Assembly: GCA_950071955.1 (NCBI GenBank)
Contig: CATMOC010000117.1
Coordinates: forward strand, 1 to 9,102
Direction of reading: 5' to 3'
DNA from: an uncultured Mesorhizobium sp.
Lineage (GTDB): Bacteria > Pseudomonadota > Alphaproteobacteria > Rhizobiales > Rhizobiaceae
DNA length: 9,102 bases
The translations under genes were made by a program, and so were the position numbers. Below, piece after piece: positions 1 to 8,074 of the stretch (its first letter is position 1; the number at the start of each line of letters is the position of its first letter). Under the pieces are notes generated by a model, which saw only the letters and a list, made by a program, of their open reading frames with translations, was not told where the DNA came from and searched no databases.

Positions 1-486
1 GCCGACGGCTTCGCCCTGACCCATCGGCGAGCCGGAGGTGATCAGCGTCAGCTTCGGCCACGAGACCACGATCACGCCGACGAAGCCGACCGCCACCGCG
101 GTCCAGCGGAAGATGCGTACGGTCTCACTGAGGAAAAGGGCGCTGAAGACGACGACGATCAGCGGCTGGGCGTAGTTGATGGCGATCCACTCGGGCAACG
201 GAAGCTTGGTCAGGGCGTAGAAGCCGAGCCCCATGGACGTGACGCCGACCAGCCCGCGCGCCACGTGGCTGAGCGGCCGCCTGGTATAGAAGGCGGTCGC
301 GAGTTCCTTTCGCCACGTCATCACCGCCACGACCGGGATGATCGCGAACAGAGAGCGGAAGAAGACGATCTGTCCGGCGAACACGTCGCCGGACGCCTTG
401 ATCAGGGAAGACATCACGACGAAGGCCACGACCGAGCAGACCTTGAGAAGGATGCCGGTCAGCGGCCGCCGTTCCGGCACCTCCAT
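1..486 (-). CDS. DMT/EamA-family permease, N-terminal part (runs off left edge)
   Basis: This is an inner-membrane transporter of the drug/metabolite (EamA) superfamily; the substrate cannot be told from sequence. About 162 residues are visible and the C-terminal half lies beyond the left edge. Reading the minus strand gives alternating hydrophobic segments: a helix near residues 10-30 (GILLKVCSVVAFVVMSSLIK), then AGQIVFFRSLFAIIPVVAVM, then the stretch with ARGLVGVTSMGLGFYAL, then INYAQPLIVVVFSALFLSE, then a helix around AVAVGFVGVIVVSWP. That is about five of the family's usual ten helices, and the FFRS and PL..VVFSALFLSE patterns are typical of EamA repeats. The ATG at 486 starts 5 bp after the upstream dehydrogenase stop. 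An in-frame GTG at 495 would overlap that stop as GTGA and has a weak purine-rich GGGAAG about 10 nt upstream, so it may be the true start. Either way translational coupling is likely. The family call is secure; the specificity is unknown. Confidence 0.85.
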   Translation of the reverse strand, partial: MEVPERRPLTGILLKVCSVVAFVVMSSLIKASGDVFAGQIVFFRSLFAIIPVVAVMTWRKELATAFYTRRPLSHVARGLVGVTSMGLGFYALTKLPLPEWIAINYAQPLIVVVFSALFLSETVRIFRWTAVAVGFVGVIVVSWPKLTLITSGSPMGQGEAVG

Positions 487-491
487 GGCCG

Positions 492-2798
492 TCACGCGGC
501 GGCGGCTTCCCGGATCGCCTCCCAAACGCGCATGGGGGATGCCGGCATCTCGATGTGGCGGATGCCGTGGGCACGCCAGAGCGCATCGGTGATCGCGTTG
601 AGAGCAGCCGGCGTGCCGCCGATCGTTCCCGCCTCACCGGCGCCCTTGATGCCCATGGCGTTCGTGGTCGAGGGCACGTTGCGCGTCTGGAAGTCGAAGA
701 AAGGCACGTCCTCGGCGCGCGGCATGGCATAGTCCATGAAGCTCGCGGTGACCAGCTGGCCGTCCTCGGAATAGACGGTGTTTTCCGTCATAGCCTGGCC
801 GATGCCCTGCACGATGCCGCCATGCACCTGGCCGGCGAGCAGGATCGGGTTCACCGTCGCGCCGAAATCGTCGACGATCGTATAGCTCAGTATCTCGACT
901 TGCCCCGTCTCGGGATCGATCTCGACCTCGCAGACATGGGTCCCGTTCGGATAGGTGGCCTCGTCCTGCACAAACTCGCCGAAGCCCTTCAAGTCCTCGG
1001 GGTTCTTCGCCGCCCTCGCGATCGCGGCGAAATCGACGGAACGGTCCGTGCCGACGATCCGCGCCGTGCCGTCGACCAGTTCTATGTCGCCGGCCGCGGC
1101 CTCGAGTTCGTCGGCGGCGATCTTCCTGATCTTTTGGGCCAAATCCTCGCCGGCGCGCGAGGCCGAGACGCCGCCGAGCGGGATCGAACGCGAGCCGCCC
1201 GTGCCGCCGCCCTTGGAGAGTTCGTCGGTGTCGCCCTGCCGCACGGAGATCTTCTCGATCGGCAGGTCGAGCTTTTCGGAGACGAACTGCGCATAGGCCG
1301 TGGCATGGCCCTGGCCATTCGACTGGGTGCCGATGAACAGCGTCACCGTGCCATCGCCCTCAAGGCGCAGGTTGGCCGCTTCCGAGCCCGCGAAGGCGCA
1401 CGCCTCGATGTAGGTCGCAAGGCCTATTCCACGCAACTTGCCGTTGGCGGCAGACTGCTTCAGGCGGGCGTCGAAGTCCTTCCAGCCGGAGCGCTCCAGC
1501 GCCAGGTCCAGATGGCCCTCGAACTCGCCGACGTCATACTTGCGGCCCGTCTGGGTGGTGTAGGGGAACTGCTCGGGCCGAATGAAGTTGCGGCGGCGGA
1601 TTTCGTCCGGTCCGACGCCGATCACGCGGGCGCATTCGTCGACCAGCTTTTCGAGCAGCAGGGCCGCTTCCGGGCGGCCGGCGCCGCGATAGGCATCCAC
1701 CGGGCAGGTGTTGGTGTAGACGCCGGTGATGGAGACGTCGAGCGCCTGGATGTCGTAGACGCCGGTCGACATGGTCGCGCCGACGAAGGGGATGAAGGGG
1801 CCGTACTGGGAGATGTAGGCGCCCAGATTGGCGATCAGCTTCACCCGCAGCCCGAGGAAGCGGCCTTGGTCATCCATGGCCATCTCGGCATCGACGACGT
1901 TGTCGCGGCCCTGGGCGTCGGTCATGAAGTGCTCGGAACGGTCGCCGGTCCACTTCACCGGATGGCCGAGCCGCTTGGCGGCTTCGAGCACCAGAGGATA
2001 CTCGCGGTAGACGAAGGTCTTCGGGCCAAACCCGCCGCCGACGTCGGGCGTGATGACGTGGAGCTTGGCCGGTTCCACTCCGAGCACGCCCGAGATGATC
2101 CTCTGCATTGAATGCACGCCCTGCGAGCCGGTCGTCAGCTGGAAGCGATCCTCGCTAGCGCGCCATTCGCCGATCGCGGCGCGTGGCTCCATGTAGTTGC
2201 AGACCAGACGGTTGTTGTGGAACTGGACCTTCGCGACCTTCGAGGCCTTGGCAAAGGCTGCCTCGGCCTTCGCCGGTTCGCCGAGCTGGTAGAGGAACGC
2301 GCGGTTACTCTCGAGTTCCGACCAGACCAGCGGAGCCCCCTCCGACAGTGCCTCGGCCGTTCCGGCGACCGGCTCCTTGTCGTCGTAGTCGATCTCGATC
2401 AGCTCGGCGGCATCCTGTGCCAGCGCGCGGCTGTCCGCCACTACGAAGGCGACTGCATCACCCACGTAGCGCACCCGGTCGCGGCACAGAATCGGGATGT
2501 CGCGCGTCGGCGCCCGCGATCCGTCCGGCTGCTTCTGCATGGCGCCGGACTTCAGGTCGCCGAGATGGGCGGTGTCTTCGCCCGTAAGGACGAGATGGAC
2601 ACCCGGAGCGGCTCTGGCCGCCTCGACCGAGGCTATCCTGAAGGAAGCATTGGCCACCGGTGACCGCAGGACGTAGCCGTGCAGCACCGCCTCCGGCGAT
2701 ATATCGTCCGTATAGCGTCCCCTGCCCGTGATGAAGGCACTATCCTCCACCCGCAGAACAGAAGCGCCCATTCCGAATTTCGGCGTAAAAACCGTCAT
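492..2798 (-). CDS. Xanthine dehydrogenase/CO dehydrogenase-family molybdopterin-binding large subunit (form II CoxL-like)
   Basis: This 768-residue protein is the catalytic molybdenum-cofactor subunit of a molybdenum hydroxylase (CoxL/XdhB-type), a cytosolic enzyme that normally works as a heterotrimer with an FAD subunit and a 2Fe-2S subunit. The N-terminal hammerhead domain spans roughly residues 20-145 (GRGRYTDDI near 25-33, HGYVLRSP near 40-47, YVGDAVAFVVA near 111-121). The cofactor-binding domains follow, with PDVGGGFG at 251-258, GQGHATAYAQF at 495-505 and QGDTDE at 521-526. The active-site loop is AYRGAGR at 369-375, the form II signature, not the AYRCSFR of true form I CO dehydrogenase. 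The catalytic glutamate is present in GIKGAGEAG (Glu722). The substrate is therefore unknown, and CO oxidation as the main role is doubtful. The ATG at 2798 has a weak GGGACGGA-like site about 2-10 nt upstream. No coxM or coxS gene is adjacent: upstream lies the divergent pepN and downstream the DMT permease. Confidence 0.93.
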   Translation of the reverse strand: MTVFTPKFGMGASVLRVEDSAFITGRGRYTDDISPEAVLHGYVLRSPVANASFRIASVEAARAAPGVHLVLTGEDTAHLGDLKSGAMQKQPDGSRAPTRDIPILCRDRVRYVGDAVAFVVADSRALAQDAAELIEIDYDDKEPVAGTAEALSEGAPLVWSELESNRAFLYQLGEPAKAEAAFAKASKVAKVQFHNNRLVCNYMEPRAAIGEWRASEDRFQLTTGSQGVHSMQRIISGVLGVEPAKLHVITPDVGGGFGPKTFVYREYPLVLEAAKRLGHPVKWTGDRSEHFMTDAQGRDNVVDAEMAMDDQGRFLGLRVKLIANLGAYISQYGPFIPFVGATMSTGVYDIQALDVSITGVYTNTCPVDAYRGAGRPEAALLLEKLVDECARVIGVGPDEIRRRNFIRPEQFPYTTQTGRKYDVGEFEGHLDLALERSGWKDFDARLKQSAANGKLRGIGLATYIEACAFAGSEAANLRLEGDGTVTLFIGTQSNGQGHATAYAQFVSEKLDLPIEKISVRQGDTDELSKGGGTGGSRSIPLGGVSASRAGEDLAQKIRKIAADELEAAAGDIELVDGTARIVGTDRSVDFAAIARAAKNPEDLKGFGEFVQDEATYPNGTHVCEVEIDPETGQVEILSYTIVDDFGATVNPILLAGQVHGGIVQGIGQAMTENTVYSEDGQLVTASFMDYAMPRAEDVPFFDFQTRNVPSTTNAMGIKGAGEAGTIGGTPAALNAITDALWRAHGIRHIEMPASPMRVWEAIREAAAA

Positions 2799-2806
2799 GT
2801 TCCGTC

Positions 2807-2821
2807 CCGATCAGTGATTGG
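2807..2821. repeat. Operator-like palindrome overlapping the dehydrogenase ribosome-binding region
   Basis: The sequence is CCGATCA, one base, then TGATTGG. The arms are complementary except for one position; the core ATCA-G-TGAT is perfect. It ends 8 nt from the dehydrogenase start codon and overlaps its weak ribosome-binding region, where a bound repressor could block expression. It could also be chance; no regulator gene is visible nearby. Confidence 0.35.
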
Positions 2822-2822
2822 A

Positions 2823-2849
2823 AATGAAAAGGGAGATAAGGGTTTCATT
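2823..2849. repeat. Inverted repeat AATGAAA-N13-TTTCATT
   Basis: A perfect 7-bp inverted repeat with a 13-nt purine-rich spacer, in the AT-rich middle of the divergent intergenic region. Arm centres are 20 bp apart, about two helical turns, which suits a dimeric regulator. No known motif is recognised. A 7-bp match at this spacing is not rare enough to exclude chance. Confidence 0.3.
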
Positions 2850-2884
2850 AGTTTTGTCGAGTGTCGGTTTTGTGTAAAGGGCAA

Positions 2885-2908
2885 CGCTGGCGAATTGTTG
2901 TGCCAGCG
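2885..2908. repeat. Inverted repeat / hairpin CGCTGGC-N10-GCCAGCG in the pepN leader
   Basis: A perfect 7-bp GC-rich stem with a 10-nt loop, ending 32 nt before the pepN start codon. It could form an RNA hairpin in the pepN leader, or be a DNA operator. There is no T-tract after it, so it is not a Rho-independent terminator. Confidence 0.35.
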
Positions 2909-2926
2909 CCATGATCGGCGTGACGT

Positions 2927-2934
2927 AGGAAAGG
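2927..2934 (+). promoter_or_regulatory. Ribosome-binding site of pepN
   Basis: AGGAAAGG lies 6 nt before the ATG at 2941. It is a good Shine-Dalgarno match and fixes the pepN start, which also agrees with the N-terminal alignment to E. coli PepN (DYR followed by the PDY/SNF-like region). Confidence 0.75.
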
Positions 2935-2940
2935 CAGCGA

Positions 2941-5586
2941 ATGCGAACGGATACGGGGCAGGTGTTCAAGCTGGAGGACTACCGTCCTTCCAATTTCCTG
3001 ATACCGAAAACGAAGCTCTCCTTCCGCCTCGATCCCGACCGAACGACCGTCGTCTCGGAACTCACCGTGGAGCGCAACGCCGAAACCAGCGACGGCACGC
3101 CTCTCGTGCTCGACGGCGACGGGCTGACGCTCGTCGAACTGGAGATCGATGGCGAGAAAGTCGGCCCCAACGCCTACGATCTTACGCCGGAGAAACTGAC
3201 CGTCCACGCGCTGCCCAAGCGAAAAAGCTTCCGCCTCAAGGTGACGACGGAGATTTCTCCGTCGACGAACACGGCGCTGATGGGGCTCTACCGCTCGAAC
3301 GGCGTCTACTGCACGCAATGCGAGGCCGAAGGTTTCCGGCGCATCACCTATTTCCTCGACCGGCCCGACGTCCTTTCGGTCTACACGGTGCGGATCGAGG
3401 CCGACCGCAAGGACGCACCGCTGCTCCTGTCGAACGGCAATCCGTCGGACGCCGGCGAACTCGATGGCGGACGGCACTACGCCGTGTGGGAAGACCCGTT
3501 TCCGAAGCCCTCCTACCTCTTCGCGCTCGTCGCGGGCGATCTCGGCGTTCTGGAGGACCGCTTCACCACCATGTCCGGCCGCGAAGTCGCGCTCGGCATC
3601 TACGTTGAGCATGGCAAGGAGCCGCGCGCGACCTACGCGATGGACGCGCTGAAGCGATCGATGAAATGGGACGAGGAGGTTTTCGGGCGCGAATACGATC
3701 TCGACGTTTTCAACATCGTCGCCGTGTCCGACTTCAACATGGGCGCGATGGAGAACAAGGGCCTCAACGTCTTCAACGACAAGTACGTGCTGGCCGACGA
3801 GGAGACCGCGACCGACGCCGATTTCGCCAACATCGAAGCCATCATCGCACATGAATATTTCCACAATTGGACAGGAAACAGAATCACTTGCCGCGACTGG
3901 TTCCAGCTCTGTCTGAAGGAGGGGCTGACCGTCTATCGCGACCACGAGTTCTCGGCCGACCAGCGCTCGCGCGCCGTCAAGCGAATCGCCGAGGTCCGCA
4001 CGCTGAAAGCGCACCAGTTTCCCGAGGACCAGGGGCCGCTCGCCCACCCCGTGCGCCCGCGCCGCTACCGCGAGATCAACAACTTCTACACGGCGACCGT
4101 CTACGAGAAGGGGTCCGAGATCGTGCGCATGATCCGCACCGTCCTCGGCCGGGAAAAGTTCCGAGAGGGAATGGATCTCTACTTCGAGCGCCACGACGGC
4201 GACGCCGCCACCATCGAGGACTTCCTCCGGGTCTTCGAGGACGTGTCGCAAAAGGACCTTTCGCAGTTCGCGCTCTGGTACCATCAGGCCGGCACGCCCA
4301 ACGTCACGGTCAAGGCCTCGCATGACGCACAGCGCGCGGAGCTCGTCCTGGACGTCGAGCAGTCCTCCCCTCCAACGCCCGGCGAAAGCCGCAAGCGACT
4401 GATGCACATCCCGCTGGCCTTCGGGCTCGTCGGTCCTTCGGGCGAGGATTTCACCTGGGATACGGCCGAGGGTGCTTCGATCGAGAATTCCATTCTCCAC
4501 ATCCGCAAGCGCAAGCACAGCATACGCTTTACGGGGATCTCGGAGCGTCCGCGCGTGTCGCTCAACCGCGGCTTTTCGGCGCCGGTCACGCTTTCGGTCG
4601 AAGAGAAGCCGGAGGACAGGGCCTTTCTGGCACGCCACGATAGCGACCTGTTCTCGCGCTGGCAGGCGCTGAACACGCTGATGACTGAGGCGATCATCGA
4701 GGCCTCGAAACTGATTCGCGGCGGCAAGGAACCGCAATTTCCCGATGATCTCCTGGTTCTTTGCGGCGACATCGCAGCCGACGTCTCGCTGGAAGAGGCC
4801 TACCGGGCGCTCGCGCTTACCTTCCCCGCGGAGGCCGACGTCGCCCGCGAGATCGGCAGCAACATCGATCCGGACGCGATCCTGGCGGCACGAGACGCGC
4901 TCGTGGCCGCAGTGGGAAGCGCCAATGGGGCGTCATTCGCAACACTCTACGAGAAACTCGCCGCCGAGGGGCCGTTCAGTCCGGATGCACAGAGTGCCGG
5001 GCGTCGTGCCTTGCGCAACGCCCTCCTGGACTATCTCTCGGCAAGCTCGGGAAATCCTGGAAGGGCCGCCGCCCAGTTCGAACAGGCCACCAACATGACC
5101 GACCGGTCGGCCGCGCTCACCACGCTGGCCGTCCGGCATCCGGCGGCACCGGAAACCGCTGCTGCGCTCGCGCGCTTCGAGGAGCGTTACGGCTCCGACC
5201 CTCTGGTGCTGGACAAGTGGTTCCAGATCCAGGCGGCGGCGCCGGGACGGCATTCACTGGAGACCGTCCGAAGCCTGTCGGAGCACCGCGCTTTCTCGCT
5301 CGCCAATCCCAACCGCATCCGCTCCCTCATAGGCACCTTCTCCAGCGCAAACCAGACGGGTTTCCACCGGCCCGACGGCGAAGGCTACAGGTTCTTCACC
5401 GAGATGGTGCTCGCGGTCGAGCGCCGCAACCCGCAGGTCGCTGCCCGGCTCGCCACTGCGCTGCGGTCATGGCGTTCGCTGGAACCGGGCCGACGGGCCC
5501 TGGCGCGCGAGGCCCTCCTCAGGATCTCATCGGCGGAAAACCTGTCGCCCGACCTGCGCGACATCGTCGAGCGCACGCTGGCCTGA
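2941..5586 (+). CDS. pepN: Aminopeptidase N (M1 family metallopeptidase)
   Basis: This 881-residue zinc aminopeptidase removes N-terminal residues from peptides in the cytoplasm, in the late steps of protein turnover; no signal peptide is seen. Its length is close to E. coli PepN (870). The N-terminal beta domain (about 1-200) carries CTQCEAEGFR at 124-133 and DPFPKP at 185-190. The exopeptidase motif GAMEN is at 268-272. The zinc site is HEYFH at 304-308 with the third ligand Glu327, giving the exact HExxH-X18-E spacing. The transition-state tyrosine is Tyr388 in TVYEKG, at the same 61-residue distance from the zinc glutamate as in E. coli. The C-terminal helical domain keeps NPNRIRSLIG from residue 789. 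All catalytic residues are intact. It is divergent from the dehydrogenase and 142 bp ahead of the kinase gene, whose own leader suggests separate control. Identification is secure. Confidence 0.98.
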   Translation: MRTDTGQVFKLEDYRPSNFLIPKTKLSFRLDPDRTTVVSELTVERNAETSDGTPLVLDGDGLTLVELEIDGEKVGPNAYDLTPEKLTVHALPKRKSFRLKVTTEISPSTNTALMGLYRSNGVYCTQCEAEGFRRITYFLDRPDVLSVYTVRIEADRKDAPLLLSNGNPSDAGELDGGRHYAVWEDPFPKPSYLFALVAGDLGVLEDRFTTMSGREVALGIYVEHGKEPRATYAMDALKRSMKWDEEVFGREYDLDVFNIVAVSDFNMGAMENKGLNVFNDKYVLADEETATDADFANIEAIIAHEYFHNWTGNRITCRDWFQLCLKEGLTVYRDHEFSADQRSRAVKRIAEVRTLKAHQFPEDQGPLAHPVRPRRYREINNFYTATVYEKGSEIVRMIRTVLGREKFREGMDLYFERHDGDAATIEDFLRVFEDVSQKDLSQFALWYHQAGTPNVTVKASHDAQRAELVLDVEQSSPPTPGESRKRLMHIPLAFGLVGPSGEDFTWDTAEGASIENSILHIRKRKHSIRFTGISERPRVSLNRGFSAPVTLSVEEKPEDRAFLARHDSDLFSRWQALNTLMTEAIIEASKLIRGGKEPQFPDDLLVLCGDIAADVSLEEAYRALALTFPAEADVAREIGSNIDPDAILAARDALVAAVGSANGASFATLYEKLAAEGPFSPDAQSAGRRALRNALLDYLSASSGNPGRAAAQFEQATNMTDRSAALTTLAVRHPAAPETAAALARFEERYGSDPLVLDKWFQIQAAAPGRHSLETVRSLSEHRAFSLANPNRIRSLIGTFSSANQTGFHRPDGEGYRFFTEMVLAVERRNPQVAARLATALRSWRSLEPGRRALAREALLRISSAENLSPDLRDIVERTLA

Positions 5587-5600
5587 GTTGCCTTCGAAAA

Positions 5601-5616
5601 CGACGAATATTCGCCG
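5601..5616. repeat. Near-perfect palindrome downstream of pepN
   Basis: CGAATATTCG (5604-5613) is a perfect 10-bp palindrome, extended to 16 bp by CG at each end with one mismatched pair. CCTTC (5591-5595) and GAAGG (5620-5624) flank it and could close a longer hairpin just after the pepN stop. No T-tract follows, so it is not a canonical terminator; it may be a 3' end structure or a protein-binding site. Confidence 0.35.
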
Positions 5617-5643
5617 GATGAAGGTCTTCCCACTGGACAACAC

Positions 5644-5694
5644 GAATCAGCTTTGATTCTTTAGCGATGATTCGGATGTGCGGCGTGCCGAATC
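5644..5694. promoter_or_regulatory. Cluster of four GANTC (CcrM methylation) sites upstream of the kinase gene
   Basis: GAATC at 5644-5648, GATTC at 5655-5659, GATTC at 5669-5673 and GAATC at 5690-5694 all match GANTC, the target of the alphaproteobacterial cell-cycle methylase CcrM. The first two form an inverted repeat GAATCA-N4-TGATTC; the last two sit in the arms of a 9-bp inverted repeat. About seven other GANTC sites were found by eye in the remaining 9 kb, so four in 51 bp is a marked cluster. A weak -35-like TGGACA lies at 5634-5639, which would put the first sites between -35 and -10, the arrangement described for GcrA/CcrM-controlled promoters. The sites are seen; regulation is inferred. 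Confidence 0.6.
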
Positions 5695-5696
5695 AT
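5667..5696. repeat. Perfect 9-bp inverted repeat ATGATTCGG-N12-CCGAATCAT
   Basis: The two arms (5667-5675 and 5688-5696) are exactly complementary around a 12-nt loop. By rough estimate a match this long at this spacing is unlikely by chance in a 142-bp intergenic region. Each arm holds one GANTC site. It may be an operator for a dimeric regulator or a hairpin in the kinase leader RNA. A GTG at 5678, in frame with the kinase, lies in the loop. Confidence 0.55.
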
Positions 5697-5717
5697 ACGG
5701 GGACATCAAACAGGAAC

Positions 5718-5721
5718 GGAG
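5718..5721 (+). promoter_or_regulatory. Ribosome-binding site deciding the kinase start
   Basis: GGAG with a 7-nt spacer precedes the ATG at 5729. The alternative in-frame GTG at 5678 has no comparable site and falls in the loop of an inverted repeat, so the ATG is preferred. Confidence 0.65.
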
Positions 5722-5728
5722 CCACTGG

Positions 5729-8053
<2,325 letters not shown>

Positions 8054-8074
8054 ACCGTCCGGCGGGTTGCGATC

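Larger units (their letters stand above)
2799..2940. promoter_or_regulatory. Divergent intergenic region between the dehydrogenase and pepN
   Basis: This 142-bp stretch is more AT-rich in its middle than the flanking genes and must hold the promoters of both divergent units. No strong -35/-10 pair stands out. On the minus strand TCGACA followed by 16 nt and TATCTC is a weak candidate, and TTTACA lies further upstream. On the plus strand TTGTCG (2854-2859) is a weak -35 candidate without a good -10. It contains three inverted repeats, listed separately, and two direct copies of GTTTTGT 16 bp apart (2851-2857 and 2867-2873). The assignment as a promoter region rests mainly on gene orientation. 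Confidence 0.5.

Noticed and set aside
555..2111. 518-codon open frame on the plus strand opposite the dehydrogenase gene
   Set aside because: It is a shadow of GC-rich codon bias; the antisense translation has no recognisable domain, while the minus-strand gene carries all family motifs.
492..2798. Calling this gene true coxL of a form I CO dehydrogenase
   Set aside because: The active-site loop is AYRGAGR, without the cysteine of AYRCSFR, and no coxM/coxS genes are adjacent in the window.
2851..2873. Two direct copies of GTTTTGT in the divergent spacer
   Set aside because: They are short, AT-rich and spaced 16 bp apart, which does not suit side-by-side binding on one helix face; probably chance.
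2848..4737. 629-codon open frame on the minus strand opposite pepN
   Set aside because: It has low-complexity, Val/Arg/Asp/Gly-rich composition, no family resemblance, and lies wholly against a secure pepN.
4761..5621. 286-codon plus-strand frame overlapping the end of pepN
   Set aside because: It is an Arg/Pro/Gly-rich frame-shifted reading of pepN, which is itself intact to its natural C-terminus.
5678..5728. GTG at 5678 as the kinase start, adding 17 residues
   Set aside because: It has no good ribosome-binding site and lies in the loop of an inverted repeat; the ATG at 5729 has GGAG at proper spacing.
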